A stretch of DNA of 64,000 bases from Sutcliffiella horikoshii (GCF_019931755.1 NZ_CP082918.1:2956001-3020000), one strand, 5' to 3'. Positions 17,952 to 28,197 are shown, numbered from the stretch's first letter. Notes: generated from the letters alone by a model not told the origin. Made by a program: numbers and translations.

Positions 17952-18578
17952 ATGTCTAAATATTATTATTACTACAAAAGTGAACACAAAATGGCTATTG
18001 AAGAAGATGCAGCAGAATTTGACTATAAGAAGCATGATAAGAAGGACCATTGTGAGAAACATGATAAGAAGGACCATTGTGAGAAACATGATAAGAAGAA
18101 TCATTGTGACAAGCATGATAAAAAAGACCACAAGAAGGAAAGTTCAAAATTAGTGGAATTTGCTTATCAAACATTCGATCCCATTACACCACTAGTATTA
18201 CCTCTAAACTTCCCGCTAAGCACGCAACCACAAGCAATTGCTACAGTCACTCTAACGGATGTCGAAAAAGGGAATGTCGTATGGCTAAATGGACTTTACC
18301 ATGTGAACAACAACTCGCCGGAATTCGCAGATGTAATTACAAGAATTTATCGTGGCAACATCTCTCCAGGAAATCTCATTTATCAAAGTATTGTAGAAAT
18401 TGATGCAGAAGGAAACGATGATGCAACAGAATCTGTTTCTCAGTTCGTGGATGTAATCCCTGCTGATGCAAAGAATGTGACCTATTATCTGACAGCCCAA
18501 AAAGGTCAGTTTGCCGAAGACTTAAATGTGTTTGCTTACGGCCCTATCACTTTCACTGCTGCAGAAATCAAACAGTAA
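17952..18578 (+). CDS. Putative spore coat or exosporium protein with KHDKKDHCE repeats
   Basis: 208 residues, transcribed opposite to its neighbours. After MSKYYYYYKSEHK there are nearly identical 9-residue repeats KHDKKDHCE (residues 27-60), rich in His, Cys, Asp and Lys, which could bind metal or form disulfides. The remainder (about 68-205) looks beta-rich, with GNVVWLNGLYHVNN, ITRIYRGNISPGNLIYQS and a C-terminal AYGPITFTAAEI, reminiscent of jelly-roll domains of exosporium proteins. No signal peptide is visible. GGAAGGAGGTG is a strong ribosome binding site. A spore-surface role is inferred from composition and fold type, not proven. Confidence 0.75.
   Translation: MSKYYYYYKSEHKMAIEEDAAEFDYKKHDKKDHCEKHDKKDHCEKHDKKNHCDKHDKKDHKKESSKLVEFAYQTFDPITPLVLPLNFPLSTQPQAIATVTLTDVEKGNVVWLNGLYHVNNNSPEFADVITRIYRGNISPGNLIYQSIVEIDAEGNDDATESVSQFVDVIPADAKNVTYYLTAQKGQFAEDLNVFAYGPITFTAAEIKQ
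18030..18134 (+). repeat. 27-bp in-frame tandem repeats
   Basis: Units start at 18030, 18057, 18084 and a shorter one at 18111. Each codes for KHDKKDHCE or a close variant. The first two units are nearly identical at DNA level, which points to recent duplication. Confidence 0.9.
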
Positions 18579-18596
18579 GAATAACTTGTAAAATCC

Positions 18597-18630
18597 AAAG
18601 AAGCTTGCCCATTGGTGGACAAGCTTCTTT
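18597..18630. terminator. Bidirectional terminator between coat-like gene and recD2
   Basis: Perfect 11-bp stem AAAGAAGCTTG/CAAGCTTCTTT with a 12-nt loop; suits the plus-strand coat-like gene and the minus-strand recD2. Confidence 0.85.
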
Positions 18631-18663
18631 CCTATTGATATTTATCCTATTGATCATAGGAAC

Positions 18664-21066
18664 TTATTCTTCATCCATAAAATCATATGGACTGACATTC
18701 TCCATGCCGATGTTAGCGTCTTTCCAAAAAGGAACTTCTTGAAGTACAGGATCAATGACTTCCTCGTCTGGTAAAGTTCCGGACTCTTTTGTTTGAAGCC
18801 TTTCTTTCAAGGATGTTTGCCTTGCCATCTCATCCGCGCGTTGCACGCCAAGCTTTAATGCTTCTTCTTCGCCGCAAAGAATTAAAAATCTCTTCGCTCT
18901 TGTAACAGCTGTGTAAAGTAGATTTCGTCGTAACATCCTGTAATAGCTCTTTACTACAGGCAATACCACAATCGGAAACTCACTTCCTTGAGACTTATGT
19001 ATAGAACAACAATATGCATGGGTTATCTGCCCGAGATCTTGCTTCGTATAAGTAACTTCATTGCCATCAAAGGATACGATGACCATGTCCTGTTTTTCGG
19101 TATTTTCTTTCGCATAAAAGATGGAAACCACTTCACCTATGTCACCGTTGAACACATGACTTTCCGGTTGATTGACAAGCTGCAGCACTTTATCTCCGGT
19201 CCTGTATACAACATTGCCGAAGCTTAATTCACGCCGCTGGTCACTTTTAGGATTGAAAAGCTCCTGAAGCATTTCATTAAGTTTATCTATTCCCGCTGTC
19301 CCTCTGTACATTGGTGCAAGCACCTGGATATCGCGGGCAGTATAGCCCTTGCTTTGCGCGTTGGCACATACTTTTTTTACTACATCCAATATTTGCGACT
19401 GTCCGCATTTGATAAAAGAACGGTCCTTCTGTCCGGATGATATGTCTGCTGGCACTGTACCATCCTTCATATCGTGGGCCAACTCAATGATGGATGAACC
19501 ATCTGCCTGTCTGTAGATATCAGTCAATTGAACGGTAGGAATGACTTTGGATGCGAGTAAGTCCTTTAACACTTGGCCTGGACCAACGGAAGGAAGCTGA
19601 TCTTCATCCCCCACTAATACGACTTGTATATCCTCAGGAAGAGATTTAAACAGTTGATTGGCAAGCCAAATATCCACCATTGACACTTCATCCACAATCA
19701 AAAGCTTACCTGAGATGGGGTTTTCTTCGTCATGTTGAAACCCTTCCGAACCATTCCAACCGAGTAGCCTATGAATAGTAAGAGAAGGAAGGCCAGTCGC
19801 CTCGCTCATGCGTTTGGCAGCACGGCCTGTTGGGGCGACAAGCATAATCGGAAAAGGATCATCTTTGCTGTAATCATTAGGTTCCAATGAACAACCATGA
19901 AGGTCTGCGTACAGTTCAACGATTCCTTTAATAACGGTCGTTTTACCTGTCCCTGGCCCACCTGTCAAAAGAAGCATGGGAGTCATTAATGCTTGCTGTA
20001 TGGCTTCTTTTTGCGAAGGAGCATATTGAACCTTCAATCTGTCTTCTAATTCACCTAAGGCAAGAAGGAATTCTGACTCAGGAAACTGGTCGGCATATTG
20101 AGTTTGCTCCAGCACCCTTTTGATATTGGTTACCACACCTTGCTCTGAAAAATAGAGACTAGGTAAATAGACTTTCCCTTCTTCCGCTTTAACCTTTCCT
20201 TCTTCAGTCAATTGCATAATTTCCCGAGAAATGTCAGACTCTGCAACAAGGCCATGCTGCTTTTCGTTTAATAGTCTGACGACCGCTTCAGTAAGCTGGT
20301 CTTCAACCACGTAACAGTGACCCTCCTGCATGGAATGCTGTTCTAGCATATACAGGCAGCCTGCCCTAATGCGGTCTGGATGATTTCCGGATATCCCGAA
20401 GTGATTTCCAAGTTCATCTGCTCTGGCAAAGCCAATACCCTCTACTGTTTCCACAAGTTCGTACGGGTTCTTTTGGAGCGTTTCAATCGTTTGATCTTTA
20501 TAGGCCTGATAAATTTTCATGGACAATTGCGGACCAAAACCAAACTGCGACAAGGCAATCATTACTTGTTCCAACCCTTGATGTTCCATCAACGTGTCAT
20601 ATAACGATTTCGCTTTATCACCGGCAAGCTTTGGGATGGAATCCAACACAGAAGGATTCTCAAGTATTTTGGAAATGGCATTTTCACCAAGTGCATCTGC
20701 AATTTTTTCAGCCGTTTTTCTTCCGATTCCTGAAAACAAATCGCTTGATAGATATTGGACAATACCGTGTCGTGTTTGTGGAATGTCCTTACGAAAGTGC
20801 TCAACATGAAATTGAAGCCCAAAACGAGGATGTTCCTTCATCTGTCCAAAAAATATGTATGTCTCGTCTTCATGAATGCGAGGGAAATAACCAGTAACGA
20901 CCGCTTCTTTTTCATCATACGCAACATTCGTCTCCGTCACTCGGATCCGCACCACTGAATACATATTGGATTCATTATGGAAGATGGTGACAAGATGCGA
21001 TCCTTTAATAAACTTTTCATTTTCCTCGAACAAATCGAGTGAGGATTGCTGCTTTTGGTCCTTCAT
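18664..21066 (-). CDS. recD2: ATP-dependent DNA helicase RecD2 (YrrC)
   Basis: 800-residue superfamily 1 helicase of the RecD2 type, a 5'-3' helicase that acts without RecBC. The N-terminal extension has helix-hairpin-helix sequences (SDLFSGIGRKTAEKIADALG and IGFARADELGNHF). Walker A is LLTGGPGTGKTT near residue 365, Walker B is LLIVDEVSMVD near 457, and the late motif is YTAVTRAKRFLILCG. The start is well supported by GGAGGG. In B. subtilis it lies next to yrrB as here. Confidence 0.95.
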   Translation of the reverse strand: MKDQKQQSSLDLFEENEKFIKGSHLVTIFHNESNMYSVVRIRVTETNVAYDEKEAVVTGYFPRIHEDETYIFFGQMKEHPRFGLQFHVEHFRKDIPQTRHGIVQYLSSDLFSGIGRKTAEKIADALGENAISKILENPSVLDSIPKLAGDKAKSLYDTLMEHQGLEQVMIALSQFGFGPQLSMKIYQAYKDQTIETLQKNPYELVETVEGIGFARADELGNHFGISGNHPDRIRAGCLYMLEQHSMQEGHCYVVEDQLTEAVVRLLNEKQHGLVAESDISREIMQLTEEGKVKAEEGKVYLPSLYFSEQGVVTNIKRVLEQTQYADQFPESEFLLALGELEDRLKVQYAPSQKEAIQQALMTPMLLLTGGPGTGKTTVIKGIVELYADLHGCSLEPNDYSKDDPFPIMLVAPTGRAAKRMSEATGLPSLTIHRLLGWNGSEGFQHDEENPISGKLLIVDEVSMVDIWLANQLFKSLPEDIQVVLVGDEDQLPSVGPGQVLKDLLASKVIPTVQLTDIYRQADGSSIIELAHDMKDGTVPADISSGQKDRSFIKCGQSQILDVVKKVCANAQSKGYTARDIQVLAPMYRGTAGIDKLNEMLQELFNPKSDQRRELSFGNVVYRTGDKVLQLVNQPESHVFNGDIGEVVSIFYAKENTEKQDMVIVSFDGNEVTYTKQDLGQITHAYCCSIHKSQGSEFPIVVLPVVKSYYRMLRRNLLYTAVTRAKRFLILCGEEEALKLGVQRADEMARQTSLKERLQTKESGTLPDEEVIDPVLQEVPFWKDANIGMENVSPYDFMDEE

Positions 21067-21084
21067 GGGATTTCCCTCCGTTCC

Positions 21085-21741
21085 CTAGTTTTCTTCTGTG
21101 AGAATTTTTCTCGCATGGGCCGCTAGCATATGATCTGCTTGAACGTCCAATGCTTTATCCAGATTCTCCAACGCTTTTTCCCTGTTTTCTTGGTAGGCAT
21201 ATGCAACTCCTAAGTTATAAAAAGCATCTGCGTGCATAAGATCTGCTTCTACCACCTTTTCAAACTCCGTTGTCGCTTCTTTAATGAGCCCTTGTCCTGC
21301 TAAACACAACCCATACTGGAATCTTGCTTCTGCATCTTCAGGCTTTAGTTCGACTGCACGTTGAAAATAAGGAAGGGCAAGCTTTGGCTGTTCAAATTGT
21401 AATAAAGTCATTCCTAACATGAAGAAGATATCACTGTCATTAACACCCTTCTTCATCGCAAGTTCAAACTGATCTTTTGCTTCATTCCATTTTTCAAGCT
21501 GATAATAGACATTTCCAAGGCCATAATGAGCAGTTCCGATGGTGTCGTCTTTTTCTAACGCACGTTCAAAAAACTTCATTGCTTTTTCCAGCTCACCAAC
21601 AGCACTAAGTACGTTTCCAAAGTTCACATATGCTACTGCATTTTCAGGATTCTCTTCAATTTCTTTTGAAAAAGCTGCAAGCGCCTCTTCGTATTTTCCT
21701 TCTTGAAGGTATTGAATACCTAACGCATTATTGTCTTTCAT
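21085..21741 (-). CDS. yrrB: TPR-repeat protein YrrB
   Basis: 218 residues made of about six tetratricopeptide repeats from residue 3 to 210 (for example AVAYVNFGNVLSAVGELEKA and ADAFYNLGVAYAYQENREKA). A cytosolic protein-interaction scaffold; no enzymatic domain. It lies between mnmA and recD2, 18 bp before the latter, in the B. subtilis order. Confidence 0.92.
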   Translation of the reverse strand: MKDNNALGIQYLQEGKYEEALAAFSKEIEENPENAVAYVNFGNVLSAVGELEKAMKFFERALEKDDTIGTAHYGLGNVYYQLEKWNEAKDQFELAMKKGVNDSDIFFMLGMTLLQFEQPKLALPYFQRAVELKPEDAEARFQYGLCLAGQGLIKEATTEFEKVVEADLMHADAFYNLGVAYAYQENREKALENLDKALDVQADHMLAAHARKILTEEN

Positions 21742-21790
21742 CTATACGTACACCTCATCCATTTTTTAAGTCTTTTTAGTATATCATAGA

Positions 21791-21824
21791 GAAAACCTCC
21801 ATTCCTTATGGAATCGAGGTTTTC
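21791..21824 (-). terminator. Hairpin after mnmA
   Basis: Stem GAAAACCTC...GAGGTTTTC with an inner ATTCC/GGAAT extension. There is no long T-tract after it, so termination may be partial. Confidence 0.55.
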
Positions 21825-21828
21825 ACTT

Positions 21829-23175
<1,347 letters not shown>

Positions 23176-23182
23176 GGGGATC

Positions 23183-24334
23183 TTATCTACTTTTTCGTGT
23201 TAGTCTTTTTACGACTTTGGCTGTTTCTTTGGCTGCTTGTGTGATGTCTTCGATTGTGTTTCCAAGGCCAAAGCTGAATCGGATGGAGGAAGCGATTTTG
23301 TCTGAGTCTTTTCCGAACATGGCGACCAGGACATGGGACGGGTCGATGGATCCTGCTGTGCATGCCGATCCGCTGGACACCGCGATACCTGCCAAATCCA
23401 TGTTGACCAATAAGGACTCTACATTCGTCCCTGGAAAATAAACATTCAGGACATGCGGCAATATTTCTTCTGAACCGCTGTTAACCTGAAACGAGACATC
23501 TTCTTCGTGCCAAACTTGAAGCATCGTTTCTTTAAAGCTCTTATACAATGCCACTTTTTCTTTTGCTTGTTCCATGCTTAATTCAATTGCTGTTTTCAAC
23601 CCGACGATCCCAGCGACATTCTCTGTACCTGCACGGCGTTTCCGTTCTTGTTCGCCGCCATAGGTTAAGGTAGAGAAGGTTGCTCCAGCTCTTGCATATA
23701 AGAAGCCAACTCCCTTAGGACCATTGATTTTATGGGAAGACATAGAGAGAAAATCAATGCCTTGTTCCTCCACATTGATTGGAAGAACCCCAAAAGCTTG
23801 TACAGCATCAGTATGAAAATAAGCTGGATGTTCTTTAACGATTTCTCCGATTTCCTTGATAGGCTGAATCGTTCCTACCTCATTATTTCCATACATGATG
23901 GTGACAAGAATGGTTTGGTCGGTAAGTGCATCCTTTAAATCATCTAGATTGATCTGGCCGTGCTCATCCACAGGCAAATATGTTACTTCGAAGCCTTCTT
24001 TTTCAAGTTGTTCACATGTATGAAGGACAGCATGATGCTCAATTTGTGTTGTGATGATATTATTTCCACGAAATTTGTTGGCGCGAGCGACCCCGATAAT
24101 GGCTAAGTTGTCCGCTTCTGTCCCGCCGCTTGTAAAAATGATTTCTGTTTCTTTCGCACCAATGGAAGTGGCTGCCACATGTCTGGCCTCATCCACAAGG
24201 TGCCTTGTTTTTCTTCCAAATCCATGAATACTGGAAGGATTGCCGAAATCCTCCCTCATAACAGGAAGCATACTATCGAGGACAGCTGGATGCATGGGTG
24301 AGGTTGCTGCATGATCTAAATATATCTGTTTCAA
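23183..24334 (-). CDS. yrvO: Cysteine desulfurase (YrvO type), sulfur donor for MnmA
   Basis: 383-residue class V PLP enzyme that mobilises sulfur from cysteine. The PLP lysine is K202 (SSHKINGPKG) and the persulfide cysteine is C325 in SSGSACTAGS. The fold-type signatures FTSGGTEADN and GTENVAGIVGL are present. TTG at 24334 follows AAAGGAGG by 8 bases. Gene order cymR - desulfurase - mnmA is the B. subtilis cymR-yrvO-trmU order. A second, NAD-linked desulfurase is at 62613. Confidence 0.93.
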   Translation of the reverse strand: MKQIYLDHAATSPMHPAVLDSMLPVMREDFGNPSSIHGFGRKTRHLVDEARHVAATSIGAKETEIIFTSGGTEADNLAIIGVARANKFRGNNIITTQIEHHAVLHTCEQLEKEGFEVTYLPVDEHGQINLDDLKDALTDQTILVTIMYGNNEVGTIQPIKEIGEIVKEHPAYFHTDAVQAFGVLPINVEEQGIDFLSMSSHKINGPKGVGFLYARAGATFSTLTYGGEQERKRRAGTENVAGIVGLKTAIELSMEQAKEKVALYKSFKETMLQVWHEEDVSFQVNSGSEEILPHVLNVYFPGTNVESLLVNMDLAGIAVSSGSACTAGSIDPSHVLVAMFGKDSDKIASSIRFSFGLGNTIEDITQAAKETAKVVKRLTRKSR

Positions 24335-24381
24335 TGAGGACGCCTCCTTTCCTACTTGTTAATGTTCCCCTGTTCCACCGC

Positions 24382-24798
24382 TTAGATGTAGAACATATAT
24401 GCTTCTTGATCTCCACCTTCATAATTGGCAAGGTCATCAAGCGTTGTACTATCCAATACGTCTTTCACTGCATCACGGATTCTGATCCACAGTTCTCGTT
24501 TTGCTGGTTCCTCATCGTCGATCACTTCAACCGGGCTGATTGGTCCTTCTAGTACACGAATAATATCTCCAGCTGTAATTTTCGCCGGTTCATCTGCTAA
24601 AATATAACCACCATATGCTCCTCTTATACTTTTTACAAGTCCTGCATTACGAAGGGGTGCAATTAATTGCTCTAAATAATGCTCTGATAGGTCATGCGTT
24701 TGTGCAATCGTTTTTAACGAAAGAGGACCTTCTCCCACATTTTTTGCAAGTTCAATCATGATGGTCAATCCGTAACGTCCTTTGGTTGAAATTTTCAT
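24382..24798 (-). CDS. cymR: Rrf2-family cysteine-metabolism repressor CymR
   Basis: 138 residues. N-terminal winged helix-turn-helix MKISTKGRYGLTIMIELAKN with the family LSEHYLEQLIAPLRNAGLV. The Fe-S cysteines of IscR are absent, as in CymR. It represses sulfur assimilation genes together with CysK in related bacilli. Here it is 47 bp upstream of the cysteine desulfurase gene, which agrees with its identity. Confidence 0.92.
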   Translation of the reverse strand: MKISTKGRYGLTIMIELAKNVGEGPLSLKTIAQTHDLSEHYLEQLIAPLRNAGLVKSIRGAYGGYILADEPAKITAGDIIRVLEGPISPVEVIDDEEPAKRELWIRIRDAVKDVLDSTTLDDLANYEGGDQEAYMFYI

Positions 24799-24830
24799 CT
24801 CCGAACACCTCTACTTTTTCTATTCTGTTT

Positions 24831-25505
24831 CTATATTTGAAAAGTTACCTTTTTTTCTTTTTTATGTTGAATTTTATCAAGTAATGAGTCCGTTGCCTTT
24901 TGACAGGCAGGCAGCGTCAGACCAACGATGCTCCCGATAGTAAGACTGAATAGTATGGTACCGATAAAGACCGGACCACCTAAAAGCCAACCTAAACATA
25001 ATACTACTAATTCCATTCCTAATCTAATATATTGCACTTTCCATCCTGTCACTTCCGTCAGGGCAATCATCAGGCTGTCCCTTGGTCCCGCACCACAACG
25101 TGAGGAAATGTAGACGCCTATTCCGATCCCGATGACCATGACACCTAATAAGAGCATGATCAGCTTCCCGACAAACAGGTCAGGCGTGTGCAACTGCGGA
25201 ATCATCATATACAAATCAATAAAAATCCCGACCATCAGCATATTCAAAAAAGCACCTAATGGCGGCAGCTTTTTCGTAATCATGGTAGAGATCATCAAAA
25301 TAAAAAAGCCCACAATGATGGACCAAGTACCAATCGTGAGCCCGACTTGGTAGAAGAGTCCGATATGAAAGACATCCCATGGCGCACTGCCCAAGTCAGC
25401 ACGTATCATTAAGACAATTCCAAAGGCCATGATCAATAACCCAATAAAATAGATGGCCCATTTTGCCAAAAACAACCTTCTTCCTATACTCCGCTCTTCT
25501 AGCAT
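24831..25505 (-). CDS. yczE: YczE-type integral membrane protein
   Basis: 224 residues with about five or six hydrophobic segments, including ADLGSAPWDVFHIGLFYQ and SSRCGAGPRDSLMIALTEVT, which are hallmarks of the YczE/YyaS family. Function unknown; in B. subtilis yczE lies by the surfactin and sfp region, so its place here is different. The start at 25505 has a modest AGAGG site. It ends 32 bp before cymR on the same strand and may be cotranscribed with it. Confidence 0.82.
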   Translation of the reverse strand: MLEERSIGRRLFLAKWAIYFIGLLIMAFGIVLMIRADLGSAPWDVFHIGLFYQVGLTIGTWSIIVGFFILMISTMITKKLPPLGAFLNMLMVGIFIDLYMMIPQLHTPDLFVGKLIMLLLGVMVIGIGIGVYISSRCGAGPRDSLMIALTEVTGWKVQYIRLGMELVVLCLGWLLGGPVFIGTILFSLTIGSIVGLTLPACQKATDSLLDKIQHKKEKKVTFQI

Positions 25506-25581
25506 GCAGCCTCTACCCTTCTGTCTTTACTCGTTTCTGTCTCTAATTAAAATCTATCCCATTATAGCATAATTTCAAAGG

Positions 25582-25619
25582 TTTTACATTTTGTCTGTTT
25601 TGTTTTAATGCATGATAAT
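25582..25619 (+). promoter_or_regulatory. Probable rarA promoter with shared 15-mer
   Basis: TTGTCT (25591-25596), 17-bp spacer, GATAAT (25614-25619). The -35 box is inside TTTTACATTTTGTCT (25582-25596), the same 15 bases found on the minus strand at 7184-7198 upstream of mmsA. Confidence 0.6.
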
Positions 25620-25677
25620 AATTGTGGTACAGTGGGTATGGGACACTAGATGTCATTGTATGCAGGAAGGTGTTTAA

Positions 25678-26949
25678 ATGAACAATAAACCACTGGCCTT
25701 TCGGATGAGGCCGCGCACCATAGATGAAATGGTAGGACAGGAGCATCTTGTAGGAGAAGGCAAAATCATTCAAAGAATGGTAAAGGCAAAACATCTCTCC
25801 TCGATGATTCTCTACGGTCCTCCTGGTATAGGAAAAACGTCCATCGCAACTGCCATTGCAGGCAGTACACAATATGCGTTCCGGACATTGAATGCTGTCG
25901 TACACAATAAAAAAGATATGGAAATAGTAGCAGAAGAAGCAAAAATGTCAGGCAAGGTCATTCTTATTTTGGATGAAGTGCATCGACTTGATAAGGCTAA
26001 ACAGGACTTTCTGTTGCCTCACCTTGAAAATGGTCGAATAGTTCTGATTGGAGCTACCACAAGCAACCCTTATCATGCGATTAACCCTGCTATTCGGAGC
26101 AGATGCCAAATTTTCGAGCTTCATCCTTTGTCTGTTGCGGAAATCAAACATGTCATCATGCAAGCATTGGAAGATACGGAACGAGGTTTAGGTGAATACC
26201 AAGTGGATCTTGATGAAGATGCCTTGGAGCATTTCGCAAATGGATGCGGCGGGGATGTTCGTTCTGCGTTAAATGCATTGGAGCTTGCGGTACTTTCCAC
26301 CACCCCGAATGACGAAGGAAAAATAACGATTGGTGTGGAAACTGCTGAAGAATGCCTGCAAAAGAAAAGCTTCTATCATGACAAAGACGGTGATGGTCAT
26401 TATGACGTACTGTCCGCATTCCAAAAATCCATTCGCGGCAGTGACGTGGATGCAGCTCTTCATTATTTAGGACGCTTGATTGAAGCCGGCGACCTTGTGA
26501 GCATTGGAAGGCGGCTGCTTGTAATCGCTTATGAAGATATCAGCCTTGCCAATCCACAAGCCGGTGCACGCACATTATCTGCCATTGAAGCCGCGGAGAG
26601 ACTTGGTTTTCCAGAGGCGAGGATTCCGCTTGCAAATGCAGTTATTGAACTTTGTCTGTCTCCTAAGTCTAACTCAGCCTATAAAGCGTTGGATGAGGCT
26701 TTGGCGGACATCAGAAAAGGACTTTTCGGCGAAGTTCCTGCCCACTTAAAGGACGCACACTATAAAGGCGCAGCATCACTTGGCCGAGGGGTTGAGTATA
26801 AATATCCGCATGACTACCCAAGCGGATGGGTAGCTCAACAATACTTACCGGACAAGCTGAAGCATAAATCCTATTACAAGCCCAAAGATACAAGCAAATT
26901 TGAAACAGCACTCGGGCAAATATATGAAAAAACGAAGAAGAAAAGATAA
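25678..26949 (+). CDS. rarA: Replication-associated recombination protein A (MgsA/RarA)
   Basis: 423-residue AAA+ ATPase. Walker A is LYGPPGIGKTS near residue 44, Walker B ILDEVHRLDK near 98, sensor 1 GATTSNP near 123. The C-terminal tetramerisation part contains YEDISLANPQAGA and the end KHLKDAHYKG-like segment. It acts at stalled replication forks. AGGAAGGTG precedes the ATG. It is on the plus strand, divergent from yczE-cymR. Confidence 0.95.
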   Translation: MNNKPLAFRMRPRTIDEMVGQEHLVGEGKIIQRMVKAKHLSSMILYGPPGIGKTSIATAIAGSTQYAFRTLNAVVHNKKDMEIVAEEAKMSGKVILILDEVHRLDKAKQDFLLPHLENGRIVLIGATTSNPYHAINPAIRSRCQIFELHPLSVAEIKHVIMQALEDTERGLGEYQVDLDEDALEHFANGCGGDVRSALNALELAVLSTTPNDEGKITIGVETAEECLQKKSFYHDKDGDGHYDVLSAFQKSIRGSDVDAALHYLGRLIEAGDLVSIGRRLLVIAYEDISLANPQAGARTLSAIEAAERLGFPEARIPLANAVIELCLSPKSNSAYKALDEALADIRKGLFGEVPAHLKDAHYKGAASLGRGVEYKYPHDYPSGWVAQQYLPDKLKHKSYYKPKDTSKFETALGQIYEKTKKKR

Positions 26950-26966
26950 GGGGTGGTGTTTCCCCC

Positions 26967-27308
26967 TTATTTCTTTTCGATAAGACCTATGCCATTACCA
27001 GTGGGATCTACTAAATATGCTAGAAAGAAAGTCTCAAACTCCATCTTCTCCCTCACCACCATCGCTCCGCTTGCCTTTGCTTTTTCCATAGCTGTTTCGA
27101 TGCAATCTACCTCAATCTGAATGCGTGTACCATGCGGAAAATCATTTGGACCTTTTGCAATCCCGCCACCAATGCTGTTCTGGCCGGTACTGACAGGCCA
27201 ATAATCCCAATTTTCTTCTCCAATCTTCCAACCGAAAACATCTTGATAAAACTTTGTCGCCTCTTTCGGACTTTGGCTGCTAATCTCGAACCCTACCACT
27301 TTTCCCAT
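26967..27308 (-). CDS. VOC-family (glyoxalase/bleomycin-resistance fold) protein
   Basis: 113 residues forming one vicinal-oxygen-chelate domain: GKVVGFEISSQSPKEATKFY at the start, GWKIGEENWDYWPV, and the C-terminal YLVDPTGNGIGLIEKK. The natural substrate cannot be told from sequence. ATG at 27308 follows GGAGG by 7 bases; the longer open frame to 27485 has no support and overlaps the rsfA start. It converges on rarA with only a short AAGGGG...CCCCTT hairpin between them. Confidence 0.85.
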   Translation of the reverse strand: MGKVVGFEISSQSPKEATKFYQDVFGWKIGEENWDYWPVSTGQNSIGGGIAKGPNDFPHGTRIQIEVDCIETAMEKAKASGAMVVREKMEFETFFLAYLVDPTGNGIGLIEKK

Positions 27309-27392
27309 TTTCATTCCTCCAGTTGTTAAAATAAGCACTATAGTGTCTTCTCTTAAACTAACGGCTTTCCTTCTTTTTTCTAGTAAACTTTC

Positions 27393-27421
27393 GTATATTC
27401 TTCCTCTTTTCTGGAAAAGAT
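27393..27421 (+). promoter_or_regulatory. Sigma-F/sigma-G type promoter of rsfA
   Basis: GTATA (27393-27397), 15-bp spacer, GGAAAAGAT (27413-27421). It matches the forespore sigma consensus GYATA-N15-GGnnAnAnT except for one base. It lies about 35 bp upstream of the rsfA start, which is consistent with forespore expression of this family. Confidence 0.65.
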
Positions 27422-27455
27422 GATAGAAAACGACCGTTTTAAGGAGTGGATTTGA

Positions 27456-28148
27456 ATGAAAGTTAGACAAGACGCATGGTCTCATGAAGATGATCTATTA
27501 CTTGCAGAGACTGTTTTGCGATACATAAGAGATGGTGGCACCCAGCTTGCAGCTTTTGAAGAAGTCGGGGATGCGTTAAATCGCACATCAGCTGCATGTG
27601 GATTCAGGTGGAATGCAGAAGTCAGGAAAAAATATGAACCTGCCGTTGCCATAGCCAAAAAACAACGAAAAGAGAAAAAGCGTGCGCAAGAAAAGATAGC
27701 AAAAATGCAACAAAAAAGTGAGTCAGTTCCAGCCAAAAAAGCTACCAATCAACCATTGGAGATGGAATGGCTACCTGCACCAAAAGTAGCTTCTGACGAA
27801 AAAGTCAGCCTGCCATTTGAATATGATATGGAAGATGAAGAGTATGCACCGCTTCCAGTGCGAAATGCAACAGCGACTGTTGAATCTTCTATTACCCTTG
27901 ACGACTGCATTCACTTTTTGCAAAACTTCCAACAGAACCAGAATTCCGATTATCGCTTGCAGTTGGAAAGTGAAAGATTACAAAAGGAAAACCAGTTACT
28001 TAAACAGAAAAACCAGGCCCTTGAAAAGCAACTTAAGAATTTAGAAGAACAACAAGTTGCCATAAACGAAGACTATGAAATGCTTGTCCAAATCATGGAC
28101 CGTGCCAGAAGATTGACTGGCAGCAGCATGCAGGATGAAGTGATGTAA
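27456..28148 (+). CDS. rsfA: RsfA-family prespore-specific regulator
   Basis: 230 residues. The N-terminal Myb/SANT-like DNA-binding domain (KVRQDAWSHEDDLLLAETVL, then GDALNRTSAACGFRWNAEVR) is diagnostic of the RsfA/YlbO family. A Lys-rich linker and a C-terminal coiled coil (about 165-215, RLQKENQLLKQKNQALEKQ) follow. The family contains several paralogues in bacilli, so the exact orthologue is uncertain. A forespore-type promoter precedes it. Confidence 0.87.
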   Translation: MKVRQDAWSHEDDLLLAETVLRYIRDGGTQLAAFEEVGDALNRTSAACGFRWNAEVRKKYEPAVAIAKKQRKEKKRAQEKIAKMQQKSESVPAKKATNQPLEMEWLPAPKVASDEKVSLPFEYDMEDEEYAPLPVRNATATVESSITLDDCIHFLQNFQQNQNSDYRLQLESERLQKENQLLKQKNQALEKQLKNLEEQQVAINEDYEMLVQIMDRARRLTGSSMQDEVM

Positions 28149-28153
28149 AACGG

Positions 28154-28192
28154 AAAAAGAAGGCCTCGTCCTAAGTTGACGAGGCCTTCTTT
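28154..28192. terminator. Bidirectional terminator between rsfA and tcdA
   Basis: 14-bp stem AAGAAGGCCTCGTC/GACGAGGCCTTCTT, A-run on one side and T-rich on the other; serves both convergent genes. Confidence 0.92.
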
Positions 28193-28197
28193 ATTGA

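Noticed and set aside
18030..18134. 27-bp repeats as a possible CRISPR array
   Set aside because: Units are directly adjacent, in frame with a coding sequence, and have no spacers.
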